64,000 nt of DNA from Solibacillus sp040273735 (GCF_040273735.1 NZ_JBELZM010000008.1:100816-164815), one strand, 5' to 3'. Positions 52,842 through 62,341 are shown, counted from the stretch's first letter. Notes: generated by a model not told the origin, from the sequence alone. Translations and numbers: made by a program.

Positions 52842-53005
52842 TATAAAAACTCCTCTCTATTTTAGTAATAACAATCATTAACCAATTATAACCTAATAAA
52901 TTGGAACATTGTAGGGTAATTTAGTTAGTTAATGTAGAAAAAATTGTAAATATGGCGACATCTTGAAATTGTATTTATTGCCAAAAGGCGGATTATATAA
53001 TTCTA

Positions 53006-54241
53006 TTAAAATGCCCAGTTCCCATTACGGAAAACTGGCTCAGCTTGTCCATCTGTTGTAATTCCGTCAATATTCATCTGTTCAGAGCCGATCATGAAGT
53101 CGACATGTGTAATACTTTCATTTAAACCGTTAGCTTTTAACTCATCACGTGTCATTGACTTTCCGCCTTCGATACAAAATGCATAGGCGCTGCCGATTGC
53201 CAAATGGTTTGATGCATTTTCATCGAATAATGTATTGTAAAATAAAATATTCGATTGTGAAATTGGAGAATGGAATGGAACAAGTGCTACTTCTCCTAAA
53301 TAATGTGAGCCCTCATCTGTAGCAACAAGATTTTTTAACACTGCTTCACCTTGCTCTGCTTCTACTTTAACGATGCGCCCGTTTTCAAATGTAAGTTTGA
53401 AGTTGTCGATAATATTACCGCCATAGCTTAATGGTTTTGTACTAGATACATACCCGTTTACACCATCTTTATGCGGTACTGTAAAAACTTCTTCAGTCGG
53501 CATATTTGCCATGAACTCTTCGCCTTTTTCGTTGACACTGCCTGCTCCGCACCATAAATGCCCTTTAGGAAGCTCGATCGTCAAGTCCGTCCCAGGAGCT
53601 GTATAATGCAATTTCGCATAGTTTTTATTATTTAAGTAATCAACTTTTTCATGCAAATTGTCATTATGCTGTGCCCAAGCTTCTACCGGGTTGTCCAGAT
53701 CCGCACGTGTCGCTTTAAAGATGGCATCCCATAATGCATCTACTTGCTTTTCTTCAGGTGAATCCGGGAATACTTTGCGAGCCCATTGTTTAGATGGAGC
53801 GGCAATAACAGTCCAGCTGATTTTATCTGACTGAACATATTGACGGTATTTGTTTAGTGCAGTGCCTGAAGCCTTCTGGAATGCTGCAATTCGTTTTGAA
53901 TCAATCCCTGAAAGTAAATCAGGGCTCTGAGATACGATGCTCATAAATGCCGCACCTTCCTCAGCAAGCCATTCGCGCTCCTGTACTTTCCAAGGCGGGA
54001 AGAAATCGAAAGAATCTTCAGGTGCCAACTCATATCGAGTACGTGTAATTTGATCATCTGTATAATCTACAAATACTTGCTTTGCTCCAATTTCATAAGC
54101 GATTTTTGTCACTGCTTGTACAAACGGTGCCGATTCAATAGAAGCTGCAATATACAAATATTGATTCGGCTGAATGTTGACACCGATTTTTACTGCTAGT
54201 TCTGCGTATTTCGTTAAATTTGCTTCGAACATAGTATTCAT
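53006..54241 (-). CDS. M29 family metallo-aminopeptidase, second copy
   Basis: From ATG at 54241 (GGAGG eight bases upstream) the protein has 411 residues. Metal-site segments NMPTEEVFTVP, SHYLGEVALVP, ENASNHLAIG and THVDFMIGSEQMNIDG align with those of the paralogue at 35245-36474, and whole blocks such as KLHYTAPGTDLTIELP are identical between them. It should be a cytoplasmic broad-range aminopeptidase. The frame is open 17 codons upstream without a ribosome site. Single gene, divergent from motA. Confidence 0.92.
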   Translation of the reverse strand: MNTMFEANLTKYAELAVKIGVNIQPNQYLYIAASIESAPFVQAVTKIAYEIGAKQVFVDYTDDQITRTRYELAPEDSFDFFPPWKVQEREWLAEEGAAFMSIVSQSPDLLSGIDSKRIAAFQKASGTALNKYRQYVQSDKISWTVIAAPSKQWARKVFPDSPEEKQVDALWDAIFKATRADLDNPVEAWAQHNDNLHEKVDYLNNKNYAKLHYTAPGTDLTIELPKGHLWCGAGSVNEKGEEFMANMPTEEVFTVPHKDGVNGYVSSTKPLSYGGNIIDNFKLTFENGRIVKVEAEQGEAVLKNLVATDEGSHYLGEVALVPFHSPISQSNILFYNTLFDENASNHLAIGSAYAFCIEGGKSMTRDELKANGLNESITHVDFMIGSEQMNIDGITTDGQAEPVFRNGNWAF

Positions 54242-54432
54242 TGATTCATTCCTCCAATAATTATCATAAAAATTAGTTAATTCCCGACACATTAATAGTC
54301 ATATTCCAGCTTAGAAAAGAACAATAATGTGTCAAAAATAAAAAAATCTTCTTATAACTAGTGTAAAGGAAGTTAATAAAAATTTAAATATACCGAAATA
54401 AGAAAAGACATCGTAATTTGGAGGTACTACAT

Positions 54433-55233
54433 ATGGATATATCATCAGTTGTTGGGGTTATCATCGCCTTTATCGCCCTGTTAGTAGGGATGTTTTTAAA
54501 AGGCGTTACACCGGAAGTGTTAATAAACCCTGCTGCGATTTTAATTATTATTTTTGGTACGATTGCTGCAGTTACAATCGCTTTCCCGATGAAGGAATTA
54601 AAAAGAATTCCAAAGCTTTTTAAAATCTTATTTTCAGAAACAAAACTCGCAAGTGATATCGACTTGATCAAAATGTTTTCGCAATGGGCTGATTTAGCTC
54701 GTCGTGAAGGACTATTGGCATTAGAAAGCAAGGCAGCTGAAATTGAAGATCCGTTTTTAAAAAATGGTTTAACATTAGCGATTGATGGTCAAAACGCAGA
54801 CTATATTCGCGATGTATTAACAGAGGAAGTTGAAGCGCTGGAAGACCGCCATGCAAGTGGTGCAGGCATTTTCTCGCAAGCAGGTACATATGCACCGACA
54901 CTTGGGGTATTAGGTGCTGTAGTAGGTCTTATTGCTGCATTAAAAGATATGTCCGATATTGATAAATTAGGACACGCCATTTCAGCGGCCTTTGTTGCAA
55001 CGTTATTGGGGATTTTTACAGGTTACGTTTTATGGCATCCCTTTGCCAACAAGCTAAAACGTAAATCTGCTGTAGAAGTTAAGCAAAAGCTAATGATGAT
55101 TGAAGGAATTTTATCCGTACTTGAAGGTGAAGCACCCCGTGTGATCGAGCAGAAGCTGGCTTCATATTTAACGATGGAAGAACGTAAGCAAATTACCGAA
55201 AGCGGGGCGGGTGGCCTTGGCAAAGAAGCGTAA
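54433..55233 (+). CDS. motA: Flagellar motor stator protein MotA
   Basis: From ATG at 54433 (GGAGGT upstream) the protein has 266 residues and four membrane segments. It has the large cytoplasmic loop with ARREGLLALESKAAEIEDPF, and QAGTYAPTLGVLGAVVGLIA and GHAISAAFVATLLGIFTGYV in membrane segments 3 and 4, close to Bacillus subtilis MotA. With MotB it forms the ion channel that drives the flagellum. Its end overlaps motB by 17 bases. Confidence 0.94.
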   Translation: MDISSVVGVIIAFIALLVGMFLKGVTPEVLINPAAILIIIFGTIAAVTIAFPMKELKRIPKLFKILFSETKLASDIDLIKMFSQWADLARREGLLALESKAAEIEDPFLKNGLTLAIDGQNADYIRDVLTEEVEALEDRHASGAGIFSQAGTYAPTLGVLGAVVGLIAALKDMSDIDKLGHAISAAFVATLLGIFTGYVLWHPFANKLKRKSAVEVKQKLMMIEGILSVLEGEAPRVIEQKLASYLTMEERKQITESGAGGLGKEA

Positions 55234-55969
55234 AAGACATAAAAAGCATGAGGAGCATATTGACGAGTCCTGGTTAGTTCCTTATGCAGATATATTAACT
55301 CTATTATTGGCATTATTTATTGTACTTTTTGCATCGAGCTCAGTGGATGAGAAGAAATTAGAGCAAATGTCTGCAGTATTCAGTAATATTTTTACCGGTG
55401 GCACAGGTGTAATGGACAACTCATCTGTCATACAACCACCTGATAATTCAACAACAGGATTATCAAAATATATGGAGGATCAGGAGCGCCTCCATGAAAC
55501 GCAAAACCGTGTGGACGAGTTTATTGCAATTAATGAGCTGGAAGACCAGTTTGAAACGAAAATGACAGAAGAAGGATTATTAATAACAATCCGGGACAGT
55601 ATTTTATTCGATATGGGGCGAGCGGATGTTAAAGCGGAATATGCAACAATTGCTGACGAGCTTGCTAAATTATTAATGTTTGATCCACCGCGTAATATTG
55701 TCATTACAGGTCATACAGATAATGTACCGATTAAGACACCTGAATTTGATTCTAACTGGGATCTGTCAGTAATGCGTGCAGTAAATTTCATGAAGGAAAT
55801 CGTCTCGGGCAATGAAGGGCTTGATTCCAAATACTTCAGTGTAAAAGGCTTTGGAGAATTCCAGCCGATTGCTACGAATGATACTGAGGAAGGCAGAGCT
55901 AAAAACCGCCGTGTTGAAGTGCTCGTACAGCCACGTATAGCAGAAAATGGCGATGTAATTGTGGAATAG
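55217..55969 (+). CDS. motB: Flagellar motor stator protein MotB
   Basis: From TTG at 55217 the protein has 250 residues: a basic tip, WLVPYADILTLLLALFIVLF with the ion-carrying Asp25, a plug/linker region and a C-terminal OmpA-like peptidoglycan-binding domain (ITGHTDNVPIK near residue 165, RAKNRRVEVLV near 225). An alternative GTG start at 55211 lies too close to the GGGG ribosome site. The protein anchors the stator to the wall. A terminator follows. Confidence 0.93.
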   Translation: MAKKRKRHKKHEEHIDESWLVPYADILTLLLALFIVLFASSSVDEKKLEQMSAVFSNIFTGGTGVMDNSSVIQPPDNSTTGLSKYMEDQERLHETQNRVDEFIAINELEDQFETKMTEEGLLITIRDSILFDMGRADVKAEYATIADELAKLLMFDPPRNIVITGHTDNVPIKTPEFDSNWDLSVMRAVNFMKEIVSGNEGLDSKYFSVKGFGEFQPIATNDTEEGRAKNRRVEVLVQPRIAENGDVIVE

Positions 55970-55970
55970 T

Positions 55971-56014
55971 AAAAAAGCTGTTTGGAAAGGGAAACCTTCT
56001 GAACAGCTTTTTTT
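55971..56014 (+). terminator. Terminator of motAB
   Basis: AAAAAGCTGTT/AACAGCTTTTT with an inner AAGG/CCTT stem, followed by further T residues. Confidence 0.88.
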
Positions 56015-56085
56015 ATTAAATATCATAGCTCATAAAAGAAGAAGTTACTTCCATACTACTCAGGATGAAAAAACTTAGTATTAAT

Positions 56086-56129
56086 TTGACATTTTATAAA
56101 CAAAAGTTTATAATAATAAACAAATGTTT
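56086..56129 (+). promoter_or_regulatory. Consensus promoter with two phased operator-like palindromes before psuK
   Basis: TTGACA (56086-56091), 17 bases, TATAAT (56109-56114) is an exact SigA consensus. ATAAAC-aaaa-GTTTAT (56096-56111) covers the spacer and -10 start, and AAACA-aa-TGTTT (56118-56129) covers the start site. Their centres are 20 bases apart, about two helical turns, as expected for cooperative repressor binding. Confidence 0.8.
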
Positions 56130-56146
56130 GATTCGAGGTGATGAAG

Positions 56147-57235
56147 TTGAATGAAAAGGAAAAATTAATTTTTCGATTAATAAAAAGGAATCCCTACTTA
56201 TCACAACAGGAAATGGCGGAACAACTTGGAATGTCCAGGCCGGCGCTGGCCAATATGATCTCGTCGCTTATAAAACGAGGGGAAATTTTAGGACGCGCGT
56301 ATGTTTTGCCGGAAAAAAATCAAATCATTGCAATTGGTGGTGCCAATATCGATCGTAAATTCACTATTGAGCAAAATGTTCAATTAGGGACTTCCAATCC
56401 TGCTGCTGTTACAGAATCGGTAGGCGGTGTAGCCCGTAATATCGCAGAAAACTTAGGGCGATTAGGCAACCGTGTTTCCCTTATTTCTGTAATGGGTGAA
56501 GATCATGATAGCGCATTTATTGAACAAAATTGTAAGAGTATGATGAATGTGGATTTAGTAGAGAAATTAAGCGATTATAATACAGGTTCCTATACAGCAG
56601 TACTAGATAATATGGGCGAACTAGTAATATCGATGGCAAATATGGCGATTTATGATCAGTTGTTGCCGAGTGTTCTAAAAAAGCATGAAGCGATATTACA
56701 AAATGCCAGCTGTATTGTCATTGACTTAAACAGCCCGCTAGAAACAGTAGAATATATCAGGACATTCGCATTAGAGCGTAATATTGCATTGGCGGTTATC
56801 CCTGTTTCTTCACCTAAGATGAAGAACATGTCGCAGGATCTGCACGGTATCCGTTACTTTATTTGCAATCGTGATGAAGCAGAAAGTTATTTAAATATGA
56901 AGCTGGATACATTCAGTCATTATGAAAAGGCTGTAAACATGTTGCTGCAAAAAGGAGCGGAGCATGTTGTTCTAACTTTAGGCGAACACGGAGTAATGGT
57001 AGGCAAAGAAGGCAGTGTAGTACATTACAAGGCCATTGCAACTAGAAATATTGTAGATGTTACAGGTGCGGGTGACGCTTTTGTCAGTGCATTTTTACAT
57101 GGTGTATTAAACGACGAAAAGCTTGATGAAGCAATCCAGCTCGGGTTGATAAATGCATCAAAAACATTGCAATCGGATAAAACTGTACGTGATGATTTAA
57201 CAAAGGACAACTTACTTGAATGGAGGAATTTATAA
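56147..57235 (+). CDS. psuK: Pseudouridine kinase, PfkB family with N-terminal winged helix
   Basis: From TTG at 56147 (GAGGTG six bases upstream) the protein has 362 residues. Residues about 1-55 form a helix-turn-helix (NPYLSQQEMAEQLGMSRPAL), and the rest is a PfkB sugar kinase with GGANIDRKF, GGVARNIAENLGRLG and the catalytic DVTGAGDAFVSAFLHG near residue 305. It phosphorylates pseudouridine at the 5' position. The stop codon overlaps the psuG ATG by one base. The DNA-binding domain may let it sense or control its own operon. Confidence 0.87.
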   Translation: MNEKEKLIFRLIKRNPYLSQQEMAEQLGMSRPALANMISSLIKRGEILGRAYVLPEKNQIIAIGGANIDRKFTIEQNVQLGTSNPAAVTESVGGVARNIAENLGRLGNRVSLISVMGEDHDSAFIEQNCKSMMNVDLVEKLSDYNTGSYTAVLDNMGELVISMANMAIYDQLLPSVLKKHEAILQNASCIVIDLNSPLETVEYIRTFALERNIALAVIPVSSPKMKNMSQDLHGIRYFICNRDEAESYLNMKLDTFSHYEKAVNMLLQKGAEHVVLTLGEHGVMVGKEGSVVHYKAIATRNIVDVTGAGDAFVSAFLHGVLNDEKLDEAIQLGLINASKTLQSDKTVRDDLTKDNLLEWRNL

Positions 57236-58143
57236 TGGAACAATATTTATCATATTCACAAGAGGTATTAGAAGCGAAAGAGAAAGGCTTACCAATCGTC
57301 GCGTTGGAATCAACAATTATTTCACACGGTATGCCATATCCACAAAATGTACAAACAGCGCGTGAAGTAGAACAAATTATTCGTGATGGCGGTGCAGTAC
57401 CAGCAACAATCGCATTAATCGACGGAAAAATTAAAATCGGTTTATCTGATGAAGAATTAGAAATGTTCGGTAATGCTCAAGGTGTAGCTAAAACAAGCCG
57501 TCGTGATATCGGCTATTTACTTGCAACAAAGAAAATCGGTGCAACTACTGTAGCAGCAACTATGATCTGTGCTGAGCTTGCTGGTATTGAATTATTCGTA
57601 ACAGGCGGTATTGGTGGAGTTCACCGTGGCGCTGAAACAACGATGGATATTTCTGCAGACTTGGAAGAGCTTGCAATGACAAATGTAGCTGTAGTATGTG
57701 CAGGTGCAAAATCAATTTTAGACATCGGCTTAACATTGGAATACCTTGAAACAAAAGGTGTACCGGTAATCGGTTACGGAACAGATAAATTACCTGCATT
57801 CTATGCACGTGAAAGTGAATTCGATGTAAATATCCGTGTTGATTCTGCAGAAGAAACAGCTGCAATTTTACGCGCTAAATGGGATTTAGGTTTACGTGGC
57901 GGTGCATTGATCGCAAACCCAATCCCAGTAGAAGATGCTATGGAATCAAGCGTTATCGACGGAATTATTGGAAACGCATTAAATGAAGCAAAAGAACAAG
58001 GTATCGCAGGCAAAAATGTAACGCCATTCTTATTAGGCAAAGTGAAAGAGCTGACAGAAGGTAAATCACTGGATGCAAATATTGCTCTTGTTAAACACAA
58101 TGCCCGTGTAGGTGCTAAAATTGCTGTCGAATTAAATAAATAA
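57235..58143 (+). CDS. psuG: Pseudouridine-5'-phosphate glycosidase
   Basis: From ATG at 57235 (GGAGG upstream) the protein has 302 residues. PsuG signs are ALESTIISHGMPYPQN near residue 22, KTSRRDIGYLLA near 88, TGGIGGVHRGAETTMDISAD near 123 and ALIANPIP near 223. It splits pseudouridine-5'-phosphate into uracil and ribose-5-phosphate with a catalytic Lys and a manganese ion. With psuK it forms the complete two-step pseudouridine breakdown route; no dedicated transporter gene is adjacent. Confidence 0.94.
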   Translation: MEQYLSYSQEVLEAKEKGLPIVALESTIISHGMPYPQNVQTAREVEQIIRDGGAVPATIALIDGKIKIGLSDEELEMFGNAQGVAKTSRRDIGYLLATKKIGATTVAATMICAELAGIELFVTGGIGGVHRGAETTMDISADLEELAMTNVAVVCAGAKSILDIGLTLEYLETKGVPVIGYGTDKLPAFYARESEFDVNIRVDSAEETAAILRAKWDLGLRGGALIANPIPVEDAMESSVIDGIIGNALNEAKEQGIAGKNVTPFLLGKVKELTEGKSLDANIALVKHNARVGAKIAVELNK

Positions 58144-58170
58144 TTAATATTTCCTGGGGAATAGGAAATG

Positions 58171-58213
58171 AAAAAAAGAAGCTTGTCGAATTAATCGATG
58201 AGCTTCTTTTTCA
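58171..58213. terminator. Bidirectional terminator between psuG and yfkK
   Basis: AAAAAGAAGCT/AGCTTCTTTTT with an inner TCGA/TCGA stem. Confidence 0.9.
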
Positions 58214-58229
58214 CATTACATACTTGATG

Positions 58230-58451
58230 TTATTTACGAAGGGCGCCTAGTTCTGCTACGATGGCATTCATTTCGCTTGGGCTAAATGAATCGCGTTTCA
58301 TAACCATTTCATATAAATATTGTAGATCTTCGTATTTTTCTTCATCAAATGCAGTAGACTGCATAGCATCCACATTTACCATACGAAGTTTTTCTTTAAT
58401 TTGCTCGATCATATAGATGACATTTTGCTGCGACGGGTTTGATAAGTCCAT
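58230..58451 (-). CDS. yfkK: YfkK family protein (DUF1128/UPF0435)
   Basis: The 73-residue acidic protein (MDLSNPSQQNVIYMIEQIKE to VAELGALRK) matches the whole length of the YfkK family, a small helical protein of Bacillales with no known function. In Bacillus subtilis it lies beside yfkJIH, and here a YtxH-like gene and a yfkH homologue follow divergently, so the neighbourhood is partly conserved although the phosphatase gene yfkJ is absent. Confidence 0.87.
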   Translation of the reverse strand: MDLSNPSQQNVIYMIEQIKEKLRMVNVDAMQSTAFDEEKYEDLQYLYEMVMKRDSFSPSEMNAIVAELGALRK

Positions 58452-58635
58452 AATTTGTGTGCCCTACCTTTCAATGTTTACAAAAATATCATTTCATGCA
58501 ACCATCATCTTGTCAACAGGTTAAAGTTTACTGAATACTTTTAATAATATCGAACATTCGTTAAAATACAAATAGATAAGTTTTATGAAAAATTATTAGG
58601 GGAATACGAAAGCATATATAGGAGGAGAAAAAATA

Positions 58636-58965
58636 ATGAAAAGTAAACTATTACCTTTTATAGCAATTGGAGCAGTAACTGGTGCAGCAATTAGTATGTT
58701 GGATAAACAAACTCGAGAGCATACTGTAGAAACAGCAAAGAAAGCAAAAGATACAGTAGCATACTATGCTGAAAATCGGGATGAATTAGTGGCATTAGTA
58801 GAAACAAAAATGGAACAAGCGCAATCATTGTATGGGACAGTAAATAATGGTGTCCAATCAATTATGCAAAACCAAAATGACATTAAAGAATTACCTGCTA
58901 CAATTCAAAGTATGGTTTCAGAAACGATTCAGGCTTTCTCGAAAAAGGACGATCAAATCGGGTAA
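58636..58965 (+). CDS. YtxH/YfkI-like small protein
   Basis: The 109-residue protein has one hydrophobic segment with small residues (LLPFIAIGAVTGAAISML, residues 5-22) and a charged helical remainder rich in Lys, Glu and Gln, the pattern of YtxH-type general stress proteins. AGGAGG precedes the ATG. It lies 55 bases before the YihY gene, as yfkI does before yfkH in Bacillus subtilis, where the cluster is stress-controlled. The family match rests on layout and position. Confidence 0.72.
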   Translation: MKSKLLPFIAIGAVTGAAISMLDKQTREHTVETAKKAKDTVAYYAENRDELVALVETKMEQAQSLYGTVNNGVQSIMQNQNDIKELPATIQSMVSETIQAFSKKDDQIG

Positions 58966-59020
58966 GCGGGATGTCCATGATATCCACTGAATCAACATAA
59001 CGTGAACAGGTGGTGGCAGC

Positions 59021-59956
59021 ATGGAAGAAAAGGAAGAACTAAAAGAAAAGATTTCGCTTGTTAAATCATATGTTTCACCGGAGCGCAGCCAAATAAATAT
59101 ATTGACGACAAAAGGTTTCATCCAAGATTTAATTTATCGAATTAAAAATGTGGACATGTCAGGCATGGGGGCACAGTTGGCCTATTTTTTCCTGTTATCA
59201 TTTTTCCCTATGCTTATTTTTATGGTAACGCTTTTACCGTATTTAAATTTGGAACAAGGGCAAATATTCGATTTTTTAAATGATGTTATGCCTGAAGAAG
59301 TATATGGACTGATCGAAACTACACTAACTGATGTTTTGAACAATCAAAACGGCGGTCTGCTTTCAATCGGTATCATTGGTACGCTCTGGTCTGCCTCAAG
59401 AGGTGTTGATGCACTGATGAAAGCATTAAACCGTGCCTATGAGGTAGAAGGTAGAGCAGGGTTTCTAAACCGTTTATGGTCACTTGTATTTACGATTGCA
59501 TTAGTAGCTGTTATTTTAATAGCCCTGTTATTCCCGGTTTTTGGTCAGCAAATCGGTAATATTGTTTTCGGCTATTTAGGTGTAGAGGAGTCATTCGCAA
59601 GCATTTGGAACTTTGTGCGCTGGATTATGCCGCCAACACTTATTTTCATCGTAATCTCAATCATGTATTGGATTGTTCCAAATACAGATCCGCGATTAAC
59701 GATGTTTAGTGTTATTCCAGGAGCTGTGTTTGCGACTTTGGGCTGGCTTGTTTTAACTTACGGATTCTCATTCTATATTAACAATTTCGGAAATTACAGT
59801 TCAACATACGGAAGTATTGGTGGGGTCATTATTTTAATGCTTTGGCTATATTTCACAGGAATGATTATTATATTGGGCGGACTGCTGAACGCGTCATTCC
59901 AAAAAAGGCAACTTGCCAAGGAAAGTAAAAAGGAAGCTAAATCACCTGTTTTTTAG
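59021..59956 (+). CDS. YihY/BrkB family membrane protein (YfkH-like)
   Basis: The 311-residue protein has six membrane segments and YihY-family motifs MGAQLAYFFLLSFFPMLIFM near residue 50, TLWSASRGVDALMKALNRAY near 122 and YGSIGGVIILMLWLYFTGMI near 265. The family was once called ribonuclease BN; that activity belongs to another protein, and the role of YihY proteins is not settled. GGTGG precedes the ATG. It ends in a bidirectional terminator. Confidence 0.88.
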   Translation: MEEKEELKEKISLVKSYVSPERSQINILTTKGFIQDLIYRIKNVDMSGMGAQLAYFFLLSFFPMLIFMVTLLPYLNLEQGQIFDFLNDVMPEEVYGLIETTLTDVLNNQNGGLLSIGIIGTLWSASRGVDALMKALNRAYEVEGRAGFLNRLWSLVFTIALVAVILIALLFPVFGQQIGNIVFGYLGVEESFASIWNFVRWIMPPTLIFIVISIMYWIVPNTDPRLTMFSVIPGAVFATLGWLVLTYGFSFYINNFGNYSSTYGSIGGVIILMLWLYFTGMIIILGGLLNASFQKRQLAKESKKEAKSPVF

Positions 59957-59973
59957 GTGGAAATTAAATACGG

Positions 59974-60011
59974 AAAAATGCCATTTCTTTTTATCGAAAT
60001 GGCATTTTTTT
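59974..60011. terminator. Bidirectional terminator between the YihY and CdaR genes
   Basis: AAAAATGCCATTTC/GAAATGGCATTTTT, 14 bp, with an eight-base loop. Confidence 0.93.
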
Positions 60012-60016
60012 ATAAG

Positions 60017-61096
60017 CTAGTTTAGTCCTTCACAATGCCATAGTGCGATTTGCAGTTTTAACGCATCATGAAATTCCGTAGGGTTTAATTCGGTTTGCTC
60101 TCTAATTTGTGAAAGCCGGTAAGCTAACGTATGTCGGTGTATTTGCAATTCATCGGCAGTCGCTGAAGTTGACTTGTTATTTTTAAAAAAGCATTGCAAT
60201 GTAACTAGTAATTTATCATCTAGCCGGTTCAATGTTTTTATACTGTAGTGTTGGGCCGCTTCGGGATTAAATAACGTGAAAACTTCAACTTCCTTATGGT
60301 AAATTACTTTCGAGACGGTATGGTGATGCTTTAAAGCTAACTGTGCAGTTTTATAGGAATGCGGTAGTCGTTCGAGATTTTTGACATGTTCACCGACAGC
60401 AATTTTTATACTGAATTTGCTTTTTATATATGTATTAAAAGCTTCCACTAATTTAGTCAGTGTAGGCTGATCCATTTCTGTCGTTAAAATAAAATATTCA
60501 TCCAACTGAAAATGTCCGAAAATGACGGGTTTGTTATAAAAGAAGTCCTCGATATATTGGATGAGTGTTCGGTGGGAACCAGTCTTTTGTTCGGCCTTCA
60601 ATAATATGATGCAGTATGGGGATAGAAAAGGAATAGCCAGTTTATTTATCCGTTCTTTTATAACCCGATTTATAGATGTGCCACTAATTAGTTCCTCAAA
60701 AATATGTACACTCATTTTCCGCTGCCATTCACTTTTAGATTCAATTAGAGCCTGATGCACTAATACTTCTGCTGTTAACTGAACTAATGAAGAAATATTT
60801 AGCAGCTCCTCATCGACCACACCTGTAATTCCAATAATACAAACGATTTCCTCCTGAAACAGAATCGGCAAATTAATCCCATGCTTTGTTTGGGGAAATT
60901 CATGTATATTGTCATCTGATATTATGAGTGTTTTCTTCGTTTCAGCCACATACTTTGCACCTTCATGAAACTTTTCCACCCGCTCCTTATCTCCGGAAGC
61001 TAATATAATACCGTCAATGTTCATTACATTTACATTACGATTTAACCGTAACATTGTTTGTTCTATAATTTCGTTTGCCAGCCTTATTGTTAACAA
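60017..61096 (-). CDS. CdaR family sugar-diacid/glycerate regulator
   Basis: From TTG at 61096 (GAGGTG upstream) the protein has 359 residues. It starts with the diacid-recognition domain (LANEIIEQTMLRLNRNVNVM, then DGIILASGD), has a middle GGDEF-like region, and ends with a PucR-type helix-turn-helix (SATADELQIHRHTLAYRLSQ). CdaR proteins activate glycerate and glucarate genes when they bind the acid. It is divergent from glycerate kinase and a GntP permease, which fits control of glycerate use. Confidence 0.88.
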   Translation of the reverse strand: MLTIRLANEIIEQTMLRLNRNVNVMNIDGIILASGDKERVEKFHEGAKYVAETKKTLIISDDNIHEFPQTKHGINLPILFQEEIVCIIGITGVVDEELLNISSLVQLTAEVLVHQALIESKSEWQRKMSVHIFEELISGTSINRVIKERINKLAIPFLSPYCIILLKAEQKTGSHRTLIQYIEDFFYNKPVIFGHFQLDEYFILTTEMDQPTLTKLVEAFNTYIKSKFSIKIAVGEHVKNLERLPHSYKTAQLALKHHHTVSKVIYHKEVEVFTLFNPEAAQHYSIKTLNRLDDKLLVTLQCFFKNNKSTSATADELQIHRHTLAYRLSQIREQTELNPTEFHDALKLQIALWHCEGLN

Positions 61097-61179
61097 TTTA
61101 TACACCTCGTACAAAAATAAAGTAATATTTATAAAAAAAGTTATACAACAAGTATAAAGTAAATTCAGAATTTTAACAC

Positions 61180-61202
61180 TATAATCTTTGTAAGCGCTTT
61201 AT
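61180..61202 (+). promoter_or_regulatory. -10 box and cre-like site before the glycerate kinase gene
   Basis: TATAAT lies at 61180-61185 without a recognisable -35 box, as expected for a promoter that needs an activator. TGTAAGCGCTTTAT at 61189-61202 matches the CcpA site TGWAARCGYTWWCW at 13 of 14 positions and covers the expected start site. Confidence 0.6.
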
Positions 61203-61222
61203 TCACATGAGGGAGGAATCAA

Positions 61223-62341
61223 ATGAAGATTATTATAAGTCCGGATTCCTTTAAAGGAACACTGACTTCCGGAGAGGTTACATCAGTTATAAAGAAAGCG
61301 ATTAAAAAGGTGGACAATAACATTGAAACAATATGTTTACCGATTGCAGATGGCGGTGAAGGAACACTTGATGCATTAGTCAAAGCAACAAAAGGTAAGT
61401 ATTTGACAGCATCTGTTCAAAATCCTTTAGGGAAACTGATTGAAGCTAAATATGGAGTGCTAGGTGACGGTAAAACTTGTGTAATAGAGATGGCCCAAGC
61501 TTCAGGGTTAACGCTTATCAATGAAAAAGAAAAAAACCCCCGTTTTGCGACAACATATGGAACGGGTCAATTAATACAACATGCATTGGATTCAGGCTAT
61601 CGTCACTTTATTATCGGCATCGGGGGAAGCGCTACAAATGACGGTGGTCAAGGGATGCTTAGGGCGCTTGGAATGAAGTTCATTGCGAAAAATGGTAAGG
61701 AAATTTTAAATGATGTTTTCCAATTTAAGGAACTCAAGAAAATCGATTTGTCTAGTTTCGATTCACGAATTTCTGAGAGTACATTAATGGTTGCCTGTGA
61801 TGTAGATAATCCGTTAATAGGTTCAAATGGGGCTACTTCTGTATTTGGTCCACAAAAAGGAGTAGATCCGAATGAGATTAATATATTTGATCAAAATTTA
61901 AAACATTATATTAATATAATCGAGTCGCAGCAAAACGTAACAGTTCGTCATTGTGCAGGAGCTGGTGCCGCTGGCGGAATTGGATCTGCGTTTATGGCAT
62001 TTTTCCCGCATCAGTTTAAGCCTGGTGTAGATATTGTACTGGAAGCGGTGCAATTTTTAAATCATCTGAAGCATGCTGATTTCGTCATAACAGGCGAAGG
62101 GAAATCGGATGAACAAACACTTTCCGGAAAAGCTCCGATAGGTGTTGCAAAGCTGGCGAAAGAAAAAGGTGTGCCTACCATTTTACTTTCTGGAATGATT
62201 GAAAATTCTCATATGCTAAAAACCTATTTTCATCACGTTGAAAGCATTGTTGGTAAGGAAATTTCAGTGGAGCAATCATTAAATAATCCAAGCTATTATT
62301 TGGAGCAAAAGGTTATGGATTTAATAAAAAGATTAATATAA
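61223..62341 (+). CDS. Glycerate kinase (GarK/GlxK family)
   Basis: The 372-residue protein begins MKIIISPDSFKGTLTSGEV and has PIADGGEGTLDALV near residue 40, GIGGSATNDGGQGMLRALGM near 133 and ITGEGKSDEQTLSGKAPIGV near 290, all typical of bacterial glycerate kinases. It makes phosphoglycerate (usually 2-phosphoglycerate) from D-glycerate and ATP. GGAGG precedes the ATG. It lies 15 bases before the permease gene in one operon. Confidence 0.93.
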   Translation: MKIIISPDSFKGTLTSGEVTSVIKKAIKKVDNNIETICLPIADGGEGTLDALVKATKGKYLTASVQNPLGKLIEAKYGVLGDGKTCVIEMAQASGLTLINEKEKNPRFATTYGTGQLIQHALDSGYRHFIIGIGGSATNDGGQGMLRALGMKFIAKNGKEILNDVFQFKELKKIDLSSFDSRISESTLMVACDVDNPLIGSNGATSVFGPQKGVDPNEINIFDQNLKHYINIIESQQNVTVRHCAGAGAAGGIGSAFMAFFPHQFKPGVDIVLEAVQFLNHLKHADFVITGEGKSDEQTLSGKAPIGVAKLAKEKGVPTILLSGMIENSHMLKTYFHHVESIVGKEISVEQSLNNPSYYLEQKVMDLIKRLI

